Source: an uncultured Clostridia bacterium | GTDB taxonomy: Bacteria > Bacillota > Clostridia > Lachnospirales > Lachnospiraceae | DNA: 64,000 nt | Assembly (NCBI GenBank): GCA_947385955.1 | Contig: CANDNA010000006.1 | Coordinates: 62,001 to 126,000, forward strand | Reading direction: 5' to 3' | Part shown: in pieces, positions 8,616 to 17,352 of the stretch | How the letters are laid out: each line of letters starts with the position of its first letter | How positions within the stretch are numbered: the first letter of the stretch is position 1 | The notes under the pieces: model-generated | Told to the model about the DNA's origin: nothing | Database searches by the model: none | Seen by the model: only the letters and a program-made list of their open reading frames with translations | Position numbers and translations under genes: made by a program

Positions 8616-10214
8616 ATGGGTGCATTATTAAAAGGTATTCAAAGTGTCCTGATCGCTCTCGGCATCATCGCCGTCATCGGGACTGGTGTGATTGTTTATT
8701 ATAATACGGTAGCGCCGGCGGATGAAGAAACCGTTTCCGCGGAAACCCAGCCCGGCACCGATACAGAGACTGAAGCTCCGTCAGAGAGTGCAGAAGACGT
8801 TATCCCGGAAACGGAACCGGAAGGAGAGGATATTACAGAACCCACCAACATACCTCTTTCCGGAAACGGAACAGCCTCTTCGGTTTTCTCAGCCGAAAAC
8901 GGACATGAACACACCTATACAAGCACAGTGCTGCGGCCTGCCACCTGCACAGAGCAGGGAGAAGCAAGATATGAATGTTACTGCGGTGATTTTTACGTAG
9001 ATGCCATTCCCGCACTGGAACATACGAAAGGGGAATGGATCACTGTCAGATCCGCCACCACCACACAGACCGGTCTGCGCCAGAAATCCTGTACCCTCTG
9101 CGGCAGAACCCTGGAAGAAGAAACCATTCCCATGCTGACGCCTGCCGCCTCTACGGACAGTGACAGCAGCAAAAAGAAAAAGGATTCTGACAGCGACCAC
9201 AGACATACTTATACTTATGAAATTACTTCTGAGGCTTCCTGCACAGAAAAGGGAGAAAAGACCTACACCTGTACCATTTGCGGCAGCACATTCAAAACTT
9301 CGATCCCTGCCACCAACCATCCCAGCAGAAAGACGGTGCGCAAGGAGGGAACCTGTGCCAACGATGGCACCATCGAAGTCGTATGCAATCTCTGCGATGC
9401 GGTGATTTCCTCGGAAACTCTCCATTATGAGCATCGCTGGGGTTCCTGGACGACTACCACTGCGCCCACAACCACGGCCGCCGGTGTCAGAACAAGGACC
9501 TGTAAAGATTGCGGCGAACAGCAGACACGGAGCATTGCAAAGCTGTCTGGCAGCAGTTCCAGCTCCAATAACAGCTCCAGCAGTTCCAACAACAGTTCCA
9601 GTTCCAATAATAATTCCAGCTCCGGAAGTAACAACGGAAGCACTACCAATAAACCCAGTACGCCTCATACCCATACCTATACCTCCTCTGTAACAAAACA
9701 GCCTACCTGTGAAGAGGCCGGTGTTACCACCTTTACCTGTACCGAAGGAGACAATACCTATACAGAGGCCAAACCGGAAGCATTGGGACACAAAGCCAGC
9801 GGAAACTGGATTACCACCAAACCGGCAACTACCACCGAAGAAGGCGAACGGGTACAGTACTGCTCCCGCTGCGGCAAGGTTGCATTGACGGAAAAAATTG
9901 TAAAACAGCCGGAAGTACACACCCATACCTGGGATTCCAACAATGGTGTCATTATCAGGAAGCCTACCTGTACCACCACCGGAACGCGAAAATACACCTG
10001 TACATCCTGTGGGTATTTCAAAACCAATGTCATTGATGCATTGGGGCATGATTACAGGGAAAATGCGGATAAAACCCAGAGAATATGTACCCGATGCGGT
10101 GATACGATAGACATACCCCAGGATCCCACCACTCCGGATCCCGGCCCGACACCGCCTGATCCGAATCCGGGCGGTGGAAGCGGCGGAGGCAGCACTACCA
10201 CGCCGACCCCGTAA
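8616..10214 (+). CDS. surface/secreted protein with repeated Cys-pair modules
   Basis: The 532-residue product has one N-terminal membrane segment (residues about 8-30), an acidic Thr/Glu-rich linker, then at least five related modules of roughly 45-75 residues. Each begins with HTYT and TC-T--G and carries C-x-x-CG pairs such as CTLCGR, CTICGS, CNLCDA, CSRCGK and CTRCGD. Two Ser/Asn-rich linkers split the modules and the C-terminus is Pro/Gly-rich. There is no LPxTG sorting signal, so it is probably held by the N-terminal helix. The paired Cys suggest small zinc ribbons or disulfide knuckles. Such modules are frequent in Lachnospiraceae surface proteins; the function is unknown. Confidence 0.8.
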   Translation: MGALLKGIQSVLIALGIIAVIGTGVIVYYNTVAPADEETVSAETQPGTDTETEAPSESAEDVIPETEPEGEDITEPTNIPLSGNGTASSVFSAENGHEHTYTSTVLRPATCTEQGEARYECYCGDFYVDAIPALEHTKGEWITVRSATTTQTGLRQKSCTLCGRTLEEETIPMLTPAASTDSDSSKKKKDSDSDHRHTYTYEITSEASCTEKGEKTYTCTICGSTFKTSIPATNHPSRKTVRKEGTCANDGTIEVVCNLCDAVISSETLHYEHRWGSWTTTTAPTTTAAGVRTRTCKDCGEQQTRSIAKLSGSSSSSNNSSSSSNNSSSSNNNSSSGSNNGSTTNKPSTPHTHTYTSSVTKQPTCEEAGVTTFTCTEGDNTYTEAKPEALGHKASGNWITTKPATTTEEGERVQYCSRCGKVALTEKIVKQPEVHTHTWDSNNGVIIRKPTCTTTGTRKYTCTSCGYFKTNVIDALGHDYRENADKTQRICTRCGDTIDIPQDPTTPDPGPTPPDPNPGGGSGGGSTTTPTP

Positions 10215-10250
10215 CTATATGTAACTATATTTATTTCCAACATTAAAAAA

Positions 10251-10288
10251 ATCGCACAGGAAAGTCTTTTATGATTTTCCTGTGCGAT
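10251..10288. terminator. bidirectional intrinsic terminator
   Basis: The 13-bp stem ATCGCACAGGAAA (10251-10263) pairs with TTTCCTGTGCGAT (10276-10288). It is flanked by an A-run on the left and a T-run on the right, so it can end both the plus-strand surface gene and the minus-strand rplT operon. Confidence 0.88.
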
Positions 10289-10312
10289 ATATTTTTTTCT
10301 TTCTGTAAAAGC

Positions 10313-10669
10313 TTATGCAACCTTGCCTTTGGCAATCTCTGCCAGCTTTGCAAAGCCTTCTGCATCGTTCACTGCCATCTCTGCCAGCATCTTTCTGTTG
10401 ATATCAATTTCCGCCAGCTTTAAGCCATACATAAATTTGCTGTAGCTTAAACCATTGATCCTTGCTGCTGCATTGATACGCGCAATCCAGAGCTGTCTGA
10501 ACTGACGCTTTCTCTCTTTTCTGCCCGCATAGGAGGATGTCAGCGCTCTCATCACAGACTGTTTTGCCACTCTGTACTGTTTGGATCTCGCTCCTCTGTA
10601 CCCTCTGGCCAGCTTCAAAACTCTTTTATGTCTTTTCTTTGCATTCAAACCGCCTTTTACTCTTGCCAT
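10313..10669 (-). CDS. rplT: 50S ribosomal protein L20
   Basis: The 118-residue product is a full-length L20 ([40 protein letters not shown]). L20 is a primary 23S rRNA binder needed for 50S assembly. In Firmicutes it also represses its own operon by binding the leader mRNA. It is the last gene of infC-rpmI-rplT, 21 bases after rpmI. Confidence 0.98.
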   Translation of the reverse strand: MARVKGGLNAKKRHKRVLKLARGYRGARSKQYRVAKQSVMRALTSSYAGRKERKRQFRQLWIARINAAARINGLSYSKFMYGLKLAEIDINRKMLAEMAVNDAEGFAKLAEIAKGKVA

Positions 10670-10690
10670 GTCTCATACCCTCCTTGCCAT

Positions 10691-10888
10691 TTATAAATAC
10701 GGTAAAATCTTCTTCATATTCTTAACATTGGTTGCATCCGTAATCGTGGACTTCCTGAGATTTCTCTTTCTCTTGGTGGATTTCTTTGTCAAGATATGGC
10801 TCTTATACGCTTTTGCTCTTTTTAATTTTCCTGTCCCGGTTACTTTAAAACGTTTTGCTGCTGCTCTGCTTGTTTTCATTTTTGGCAT
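10691..10888 (-). CDS. rpmI: 50S ribosomal protein L35
   Basis: The 65-residue basic product ([20 protein letters not shown]) is L35. The start at 10888 is supported by AGGAGG nine bases upstream and by the conserved MPK N-terminus; an in-frame start at 10912 would add eight unlikely residues. It lies between infC and rplT. Confidence 0.97.
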   Translation of the reverse strand: MPKMKTSRAAAKRFKVTGTGKLKRAKAYKSHILTKKSTKRKRNLRKSTITDATNVKNMKKILPYL

Positions 10889-10943
10889 CGCTACATTCCT
10901 CCTGTCAATCAATCTGTAGTTAACTCTATTTTAACTGCACGAA

Positions 10944-11450
10944 TTAACGCTTTTCAGTTAAAAACATCGTCATGCTCCTGCCTTCCACTTTGGGTGCTTT
11001 TTCCACCACGGCAATATCCGCAAGATTCTCGGCAATATCATCCAGAATATGCTTGCTGTTCGCCATATGCGCCATCTCTCTTCCGCGGAAACGCAGGGTG
11101 ATCTTTACCTTATCCCCCTTAGACAAAAACTTCCTGGCTGCATTCACTTTTGTGTTCAGGTCATTTTTATCAATGTTGGGAGACAGGCGAATCTCCTTTA
11201 CATCGATAATCCTCTGCTTCTTTTTTGCCTCTTTTTCTTTTCTGGTCTGTTCATATCGGAACTTCCCATAATCCACGATTTTACATACCGGCGGCTTTGC
11301 GGTCGGTGCAATCTTTACCAGGTCCAAACCTGCTTCCTCCGCGAGTCTCATAGCCTCTCTGGATGACATAATGCCAAGCTGTTCACCGCCCTGGCCAATG
11401 ACACGTACTTCTCTGTCCCTAATCTGTTCGTTAATCATTAAATCACTAAT
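10944..11450 (-). CDS. infC: translation initiation factor IF-3, likely AUU start
   Basis: IF-3 keeps 30S subunits free and checks the start codon. Both IF-3 domains are present (NEQIRDREVRVI, KPPVCKIVDYGKFRYEQ, then KVKITLRFRGREMAH). The usual call would be ATG at 11438, but the only ribosome site, AGGGGGT at 11458-11464, is 20 bases from it. It is only seven from an in-frame ATT at 11448-11450, giving I-S-D-L-M-I-N-E-Q and 168 residues. AUU starts on infC are known from E. coli and Bacillus and let IF-3 repress its own synthesis. Confidence 0.93.
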   Translation of the reverse strand: MSDLMINEQIRDREVRVIGQGGEQLGIMSSREAMRLAEEAGLDLVKIAPTAKPPVCKIVDYGKFRYEQTRKEKEAKKKQRIIDVKEIRLSPNIDKNDLNTKVNAARKFLSKGDKVKITLRFRGREMAHMANSKHILDDIAENLADIAVVEKAPKVEGRSMTMFLTEKR

Positions 11451-11468
11451 AATTTTTACCCCCTATGC

Positions 11469-11600
11469 AAAAAAAGTGGATAGCATAACTATCCACTGCA
11501 AAAATCTGTACACGAAACATGGTCTGCCCAGTCATGTAACAAAACATGTAAACACCTGAAGCCCGGTTGCCGCAGGGTGAGAGTGGATACTCTGCTTGGT
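11469..11600 (-). promoter_or_regulatory. L20-type attenuator leader of infC-rpmI-rplT
   Basis: On the minus strand a strong terminator (AGTGGATAG at 11475-11483 with CTATCCACT at 11489-11497, then seven Ts at 11469-11475) stands just before the infC ribosome site. Some 90 bases upstream a second TATCCACT copy (plus-strand GAGTGGATACT at 11581-11591) can pair with the terminator's 5' arm and block it. Firmicute infC operons are known to be controlled by L20 binding such a leader. The pairing is seen; the L20 role is by analogy. Confidence 0.78.
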
Positions 11601-11646
11601 TGTTCTGTATCATACTTGATAAATGTAACATATCTGTGATGATCTG

Positions 11647-13368
11647 TCAATCAGATTTTGAAGCAACAAGGCCTTTTCCCATTTCAGGATTATAGATCTG
11701 TCTGCATATATTCTCATCCAGACGATCCCCCAGTTTGGGCAAATATTTAATCCCATAATAATCCAGATCAGGAATACCGAAGGTTTTCATTCCCTCTGAA
11801 ATCCATTGCTCGAAAATCCCCTCATATTTTCCAATCCCGTTTCTCAGAATCAGGTCTTTGCATTTCTGCAGGCATCTGCCGGACGACTCCACCTGCATGG
11901 CCTGCATTAAGAAAGGAACGGCAGCTTTGGCACACTCTTCCTTCCGGAAAATCTTCTTAATGGAATAATTTTCGGAACGGCAGATATGCTCGTCAAAAAT
12001 GCAGCCGGCCAGTGCAAACAGATAATCCGTATCATCCGGATCCAGCGCAGAGGCAAGCTCCAGATGATAGAAAGCCTGCAAACTTTCATTCATCTGATGT
12101 AAAAACCGGAACACATGATAATGGTTCACATCATTCATCGGGTATTCCTCCAGCAATGTTTTCATTGCCTCAAGCTGTGCCTTAGTATCGCCTACTTCCC
12201 GATATGCTGCAGCAAGATTCCGCAGCAGCATTCCCCGATGTTCCGAAACCTGTTCCAATAACTGCGGAATGATTTCGATCAGAATGTCATAACGATGTAA
12301 ATGCATATATGCATTCAGACACGAACCTAACTGGTCACTGTCGATTTTTTTGCATTTGGAATAACGCTTTCCATCCACCAGCGTAACCTGTAATACCTCA
12401 TCCGCATATTGAATTGCTTTGTCCTGGGTTTTATAGTTATTGGAATACGCCTGTGCCAGATAACTTTTAAAATCCAGGCTTTCCGGATACCGTTGTTCGG
12501 CAAGCTCCAGAATCAGATTTGTCAGCTGAGGCTGCCCTTCCGTACGAAACAGATGATACATCCCCCGGAAATTGCTTTCGGTCATATACCCTTCCGTAAG
12601 TGTCTGCTGTAATATATTCTGGATTTCATTATAATTCGGGTTGGGCTGGGCAAACGCCTGACGGAGTTTAAGCACGGCGCTGTCTCCCGAACATTGCAAA
12701 GAGCGCATGGCATCTTCAATTTTTTGTACAATGCTCTCATGGGTCGCAGAAATATGATTGATAGACTGACCGGTTTTTTTCAGTTCCTCTTTCAGATTTT
12801 CATTCTCAGCGTTCAAAGCTGCATACTCTGTTTTCAACTGTGCCAGTTCACTGGCAATATCGGCATCTGCATTGTTCAGATAATCAATCAGACTGTCATG
12901 GGCAAAGGAAAACGTTTCATGGACCTGATTGTCAGCCTTGGTGGGCGATTTCAATCGCCCCGCAACCGCTTTACGTACCATCTCCTGAATGGAGAACATG
13001 TCGGTGGCCGGATTATCCCCATCATATCGAATCACATTGAATCCGCGGATATCAAAGTTCAAATCCGTTTTGTTGTCACAAAGAAGTATGGTTTTTCCTT
13101 TTACGAAGCAATGACGGATGCCCAGTTCATAAGCAACATTCCAGTTATTGTTGGACAGATCGGCAATGACCAGTTCAGCCTCTGCCAGATGGTGAATAAT
13201 ATTGGCCGTAATGCTTCCGGGCTGGGCCTGGATATCTTCACGTGTAACAGTAAAGCCTTTTTCCATTGCAGGAATTAACATATACAACTGATAAACAGTA
13301 TTAAACCTGTCCCTCAGAGACTGTTCATCTCCTCCATAAGGCATAATGGCATAGCATGTTTTCTCCAT
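11647..13368 (-). CDS. nucleoside deoxyribosyltransferase-like N-domain, coiled coil and TPR protein
   Basis: The 573-residue product begins MEKTCYAIMPYG. Residues up to about 130 hold IADLSNNNWNVAYELGIRH, the hallmark of nucleoside 2-deoxyribosyltransferase/TIR-like folds (D-S-N-N-V-YE-G). A coiled coil follows at about 155-200 (AELKTEYAALNAENENLKEE), then helical TPR-like repeats to the end. The fold family cleaves N-glycosidic bonds; a similar N-domain plus sensor layout is known among NAD- or nucleotide-targeting immune proteins. No partner gene is adjacent. Function here is inferred and could instead be regulatory. Confidence 0.78.
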   Translation of the reverse strand: MEKTCYAIMPYGGDEQSLRDRFNTVYQLYMLIPAMEKGFTVTREDIQAQPGSITANIIHHLAEAELVIADLSNNNWNVAYELGIRHCFVKGKTILLCDNKTDLNFDIRGFNVIRYDGDNPATDMFSIQEMVRKAVAGRLKSPTKADNQVHETFSFAHDSLIDYLNNADADIASELAQLKTEYAALNAENENLKEELKKTGQSINHISATHESIVQKIEDAMRSLQCSGDSAVLKLRQAFAQPNPNYNEIQNILQQTLTEGYMTESNFRGMYHLFRTEGQPQLTNLILELAEQRYPESLDFKSYLAQAYSNNYKTQDKAIQYADEVLQVTLVDGKRYSKCKKIDSDQLGSCLNAYMHLHRYDILIEIIPQLLEQVSEHRGMLLRNLAAAYREVGDTKAQLEAMKTLLEEYPMNDVNHYHVFRFLHQMNESLQAFYHLELASALDPDDTDYLFALAGCIFDEHICRSENYSIKKIFRKEECAKAAVPFLMQAMQVESSGRCLQKCKDLILRNGIGKYEGIFEQWISEGMKTFGIPDLDYYGIKYLPKLGDRLDENICRQIYNPEMGKGLVASKSD

Positions 13369-13487
13369 TCACAAACCACTCCTTTTACGCAGTATTTGAG
13401 ATAACTATATACGTTTTTCCCTGTTTTTTCCAGTTTTTTCCCGAAATTGGAGCCGTTTCTACAGGAATTTGCATTCACAGCATCTTG

Positions 13488-13548
13488 CCGCCCGGAGGGC
13501 TTTTTGTGATATAGGAAATCCGGAGGAATTTCCTATATCATAAAAAAA
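13488..13548. repeat. dispersed palindromic intergenic repeat, copy R2
   Basis: This shorter copy starts at CGCCCGGAGGGC and contains the palindrome with arms GATATAGGAAAT and ATTTCCTATATC. The arm bases differ from R1 (CAGG to TAGG with CCTG to CCTA), which is a compensatory change that keeps the stem. It abuts the T-run of the DUF1540 gene terminator. Confidence 0.78.
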
Positions 13549-13580
13549 CACCCCTGCACAATCCGGCAGGGGCATTTTTT
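13541..13580. terminator. terminator hairpin, active at least for the DUF1540 gene
   Basis: The stem CCCCTGC (13551-13557) with GCAGGGG (13566-13572) is followed by seven Ts on the minus strand and by a T-run (13575-13580) on the plus strand. Confidence 0.82.
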
Positions 13581-13632
13581 GTTGATTCCTGATACTTTTT
13601 CCAGACTTCCTGTCATGCATCATGCAGGCCTG

Positions 13633-13950
13633 TCACTGCTTTCTGAACGTATTGCAGCTTGTCTGTCCGCATTCGCTTGCACCATTGCCGGAAATATCCA
13701 CATGTTCCGCATGGCACTTGTAATTCTTATTGTACATACAGTCGCAGGCTTCACAGTCAATGCTGATGGTTTTGCAGGGATGCTCCAGTGCGCTGATATA
13801 AGAATCCCCTGCCCGTTTTCCTGCAAAGCTCTCACAACAGGTATCGCTTCTGGTATCCGCATGCTTCCCGCCTACCGTAATATCACCTTTACAGCAGCTT
13901 TTACATTTGTTATATACGCAGTTGTCCACACCACAGTCCAGTTGTGCCAT
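13633..13950 (-). CDS. DUF1540 Cys-rich protein, two copies of the motif
   Basis: The 105-residue product holds two DUF1540 modules: DCGVDNCVYNKCKSCCKGDI near the N-terminus and DCEACDCMYNKNYKCHAEHV in the second half, with TCCESF and SCNTF closing each. The 17 cysteines or so suggest metal binding. DUF1540 proteins are common in clostridia, including spore-formers, but have no assigned function. Confidence 0.88.
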   Translation of the reverse strand: MAQLDCGVDNCVYNKCKSCCKGDITVGGKHADTRSDTCCESFAGKRAGDSYISALEHPCKTISIDCEACDCMYNKNYKCHAEHVDISGNGASECGQTSCNTFRKQ

Positions 13951-14353
13951 AGTTCTCCTCCTTCACCTGGTTTCTTTTTGGTATCCTGCTTAGTATCCCG
14001 CACTCTGCTCCCGATTATTCGCCAAAATCACTGCCAATATACTTTCCATGAAGATCAAAAGCCCCCGAAACCGCATCTTGTGCAGTCCCGAAGGCTTATT
14101 TAGGGGAGGATAAGTATTTTGTATCTTTTGTAAAAGTTTAATCAAAGGAGGGGGTCCATTTGATTAATCATAGTATGGCCCTGTATTTTACTTCCTATAC
14201 AAAAAATTCAAAAATATTTAAAAAAAAATAAAAATTGCTTTTCTTTTCCTGTATGGACAGGCCCTTTGATTTGTTATATAATAGGTTGCAGGTTTTGAAA
14301 AACCGCATACTTGCAAGGAAAATCATCTTATCAAAATAAAAGGGGAAAAAATC
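13951..14353. other. intergenic stretch with promoter and possible tiny ORF
   Basis: No conserved gene was seen. The stretch holds an A/T-rich block and the promoter at 14254. A strong ribosome site (AAAGGAGG at about 14144) is followed by a possible TTG-started 22-codon frame (14159-14227) that runs into poly-A. I do not call this a gene. Confidence 0.4.
14254..14282 (+). promoter_or_regulatory. sigma-A type promoter for the SEC-C protein gene
   Basis: TGGACA (14254-14259) and TATAAT (14277-14282) are separated by 17 bases, 72 bases before the start codon. Confidence 0.7.
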
Positions 14354-14857
14354 ATGGCATTATTACAGCAGTGGAGAGACAAAGCATACGACGAAAAAGC
14401 AAACAAGGGAGATCTGCAGAGATTATGGGCTGCTTATTTTCAGAAAGAAAAGGAAATCTATGCACAGCTTCTGCAAAATCCCGATGAAACCGTGACCGGC
14501 ACCGTAAAGGAACTGGCTGAGAAATATCATGTGGATCTGATGACAATGACCGGATTTCTGGACGGCATCAATGACAGTCTGAAAGAAGCCAATCCCATTG
14601 AGGAAATGGAAGAAGATACCCATGTCAACCTGGGATTTGACAAAGCGCTTCTCTATAAAAATATGGTCGGCGCCGGCGCCGACTGGCTGTATGAACTGGA
14701 AGAATGGAATGCGATCTTTGACGAGGACACCAGAAAAGCATTGTACAAAGAACAGAAATCTTCCACTACCATTGTAAAAGATGCAAAAATTTATCCGAAT
14801 GATCCCTGTCCCTGCGGCAGCGGCAAAAAATATAAAAAATGCTGCGGCAGAAAGTAA
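14354..14857 (+). CDS. SEC-C metal-binding motif protein
   Basis: The 167-residue product ends in a textbook SEC-C motif ([18 protein letters not shown]) that binds zinc, as at the SecA C-terminus. The upstream 145 residues are helical and acidic with no other recognised domain. AGGGG precedes the start. SEC-C proteins are often linked to ribosome or SecB/SecA interaction; the partner here is unknown. Confidence 0.85.
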   Translation: MALLQQWRDKAYDEKANKGDLQRLWAAYFQKEKEIYAQLLQNPDETVTGTVKELAEKYHVDLMTMTGFLDGINDSLKEANPIEEMEEDTHVNLGFDKALLYKNMVGAGADWLYELEEWNAIFDEDTRKALYKEQKSSTTIVKDAKIYPNDPCPCGSGKKYKKCCGRK

Positions 14858-14880
14858 CACCGACCCTCTATCTATTGTGA

Positions 14881-14912
14881 AAAAAGAGAATCCGTAAGGA
14901 TTCTCTTTTTTA
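14881..14912. terminator. bidirectional terminator between SEC-C gene and nagB
   Basis: A perfect 14-bp stem (AAAAAAGAGAATCC with GGATTCTCTTTTTT) with loop GTAA. A- and T-runs let it serve both converging genes. Confidence 0.92.
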
Positions 14913-14945
14913 CTGTAACCGATGGGAACAAATCCCCTTTTGTCT

Positions 14946-15674
14946 TTACGGAATCAGAGACAGCGCCTCTTCATCCCCTACCAGTATCACATCGCTGTGA
15001 AGCTGCAGAATGGAAGCCGGAACCTGAGGCGTACAGGGGCCAAAGAACGCATCTTTTACAATCTGCGCTTTGGATTTGCCGCTGACAACCACCAGCACCT
15101 TTTTCGCCTGCATAATGGTCCCGATCCCCATTGTATAGGCCTGCTTGGGCACCTCATCCATCGAAGCAAAGAACCTGGAATTGGCATCAATGGTACTCTG
15201 GGTCAGATCCACACAGTGAGTTTCCTTTTCAAAAATATCTGCCGGCTCATTAAAACCGATATGTCCGTTATGTCCCAGACCCAGAAGCTGTAAATCAATG
15301 CCGCCTGCCTGTCTGATGATCTCATTATAAGCAGCACAGGCTTTCCCGCTGTCCGGTTCAAGCCCATTGGGGACATAGGTTTTTTCAGGATCAATATTCA
15401 CATGACTGAACAGATGGGTATTCATAAAATAACGATAGCTCTGGTCGTTTTCCGGTGAAAGTCCCTTATACTCATCCAGATTGATGCTGGTAACCGTGGA
15501 AAAATCCAGTTCCCCGTTATCATATCTGCGGACAAGCTCCTCATAAGTCCCAATCGGTGTGGAGCCTGTAGCCAGTCCGAGTACACAGTCCGGCTTCATG
15601 ATGACCTGTGCGGCAATGATATTGGCCGCCATACGGCTCATGTGGTCATAGTCTTTGGTTTTGATAATTTGCAT
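14946..15674 (-). CDS. nagB: glucosamine-6-phosphate deaminase
   Basis: NagB converts glucosamine 6-phosphate to fructose 6-phosphate and ammonia, the committed step of amino-sugar use. The 242-residue product has LGLATGSTPIGTYEELVRRY (phosphate loop), NLDEYKGL (catalytic Asp), LGLGHNGHIGFNEP (His of the active site) and TMGIGTIMQAKKV. Length fits the Firmicute type lacking the E. coli C-terminal extension. No nagA is adjacent. Confidence 0.97.
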   Translation of the reverse strand: MQIIKTKDYDHMSRMAANIIAAQVIMKPDCVLGLATGSTPIGTYEELVRRYDNGELDFSTVTSINLDEYKGLSPENDQSYRYFMNTHLFSHVNIDPEKTYVPNGLEPDSGKACAAYNEIIRQAGGIDLQLLGLGHNGHIGFNEPADIFEKETHCVDLTQSTIDANSRFFASMDEVPKQAYTMGIGTIMQAKKVLVVVSGKSKAQIVKDAFFGPCTPQVPASILQLHSDVILVGDEEALSLIP

Positions 15675-15781
15675 GGTTTCTTCCTCCTCTACATGATTTC
15701 CCTATTCATACTCTACCATACTGGAAAAAAAGTACAAGAGTTTTTCATACAAATCCTCTATGACAGTCAAAATCAACAATT

Positions 15782-16486
15782 TTATAAATAAGAGGCGCCG
15801 CCTCTTTGTAAGTATTGCATATAAGTGTTGACAAAAGCATTGTATTTTTCCCTGGACAGAAATATCACTGTACCGTCAGCCAGCGATATACTGTCCGTTG
15901 TATATTCCAGTACATAAGCAAGATTTACAAGATATCCCCGATGGCAGCGGTAAAAATCCCTGCCCAGTTGTTTTTCCAGCTCATTCATTGTCCCGTAGAT
16001 TTCGTAACTTTTCCGGCATGTATGGATTTCCGCCTTTCTCATCCGGCTTTCCACATAAAGAATCTGATCTTTTCGCAGCATAATATTCCGGTTCCTGCTC
16101 CTGATCAAAAAAATCTCCCTTTTTTTCTGTCTCTCTGTTTTTTGGATGGCTTTTTCCAACACTTCCGCAAACTTTTTTTCTGACAGAGGCTTTAACAGAT
16201 AATGAAAAGCGCCTACATCAAAGGCGTCAAATACATATTCCTTCCATTCTGTCACAAAAATCAGAATGGTATCCTCTCCTGTTTTCTGCAGCATTCTGGC
16301 TGTTTCAATTCCGTTTTTCCCTTCCATCAGAATATCCAGAAAAACCAGATCAAACCGCCGCCCACAAGCCAGCAGCTCTTCTCCTGACTCACAGAGCGTG
16401 ACTGCTGCATCTGCCCTCTGCTGCTTTATCAGTCCTCTGATCTGTTCCCTGATCTCTTTATCGTCATCACAGATTGCAATCTCCAA
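15782..16486 (-). CDS. LytTR-family response regulator
   Basis: The 234-residue product has an N-terminal receiver (CDDDKEIREQ, phospho-acceptor Asp in LVFLDILMEG, Lys in YLLKPL) and a C-terminal LytTR DNA-binding domain (residues about 128-230; YRCHRGYLVNL). It is of the AgrA/LytR type. No histidine kinase gene is adjacent, so it is an orphan in this window. Confidence 0.93.
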   Translation of the reverse strand: MEIAICDDDKEIREQIRGLIKQQRADAAVTLCESGEELLACGRRFDLVFLDILMEGKNGIETARMLQKTGEDTILIFVTEWKEYVFDAFDVGAFHYLLKPLSEKKFAEVLEKAIQKTERQKKREIFLIRSRNRNIMLRKDQILYVESRMRKAEIHTCRKSYEIYGTMNELEKQLGRDFYRCHRGYLVNLAYVLEYTTDSISLADGTVIFLSREKYNAFVNTYMQYLQRGGASYL

Positions 16487-16598
16487 GATTTCACCTCATA
16501 TTCTCCCGATACACACTTTATTATTATATCGGTTTCTCTCATGGATATTTGGTAAACATGTCATGAAGAATACAGGAAATGTCATCAAAAGCAGTTCT

Positions 16599-17201
16599 CT
16601 ATTTCACACCCAGTTCTTCCAGCGCCAAAACCGCCGCTTCCTTTGTGGTAAACAAAATCGTATGCAGTCCTTCCGCTCCCGCAGCCGTCACATTGACTTC
16701 CACATCGTCCAGAAATACGCATTCTTCCGCAATCAGATGATATTTTTCCAGAAGGCGTCTGTAAATTTCCGGCTGGGGCTTAATCAGTTTTTCCCGGCAG
16801 GATAAAATGCCCCCGTCGGTAAAAGGCATAAAATCCAGGGCATGGCTGCATTCTTTTTCTGCCTTAAAGGAAAAATTTGACAGGTAATAAACATGATATC
16901 CTTTGCTTTGCAGTTCCTGTATCCAGGGAATCGCATAATCTGCCTTTTTCACAAGGCCGCCCACATTCACCATCATCTGCCTGATCTCCTGTTCCACACC
17001 GGGATCATTTCCAACCAGCAGTTCTGTTACCTCTTCATCCGACAGGATACCTCTGTCAAACTCATTCCACTCATTGCTCTTTACCGTGGCCCGCACCACC
17101 CGCTGATACACTTCTTCCGAAAATCCAAAGCTGCGGATATGATCTTCCCATGTATAGTAGGTCAACACATTTCCGATATCAAATACGATATTCTTTATCA
17201 T
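16599..17201 (-). CDS. HAD-superfamily hydrolase, subfamily IA
   Basis: The 200-residue product has HAD motif I changed to VFDIGNVL (the first nucleophile Asp is present; the second Asp is replaced by Asn-side GNV, as in the YihX/FMN-phosphatase branch), YYLSNFS (motif II) and CVFLDDVEVNV (motif IV). It is probably a sugar-phosphate or nucleotide phosphatase. The start at 17201 has AGGAGG nine bases upstream; longer in-frame starts lack one. Confidence 0.85.
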   Translation of the reverse strand: MIKNIVFDIGNVLTYYTWEDHIRSFGFSEEVYQRVVRATVKSNEWNEFDRGILSDEEVTELLVGNDPGVEQEIRQMMVNVGGLVKKADYAIPWIQELQSKGYHVYYLSNFSFKAEKECSHALDFMPFTDGGILSCREKLIKPQPEIYRRLLEKYHLIAEECVFLDDVEVNVTAAGAEGLHTILFTTKEAAVLALEELGVK

Positions 17202-17352
17202 CCGTTCCATCCTCCTGCCTTTGTTTTGTTGCTGCCTTATTAAAGATACAACAGTTTTCGCCTCCGTGTCAAACGCTCCTTGCAACCCGCCCCCTCATCT
17301 GTTAGAATGACAGGACAGGAAACTCTGTTCATCCGTCTTTGGGGAGGTTTTT

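Noticed and set aside
8889-10049. 386-codon open frame on the minus strand opposite the surface protein gene
   Set aside because: It mirrors the repeated Thr/Ser/Cys codons of the real gene, gives Gly/Ala/Phe low-complexity sequence and has no ribosome site.
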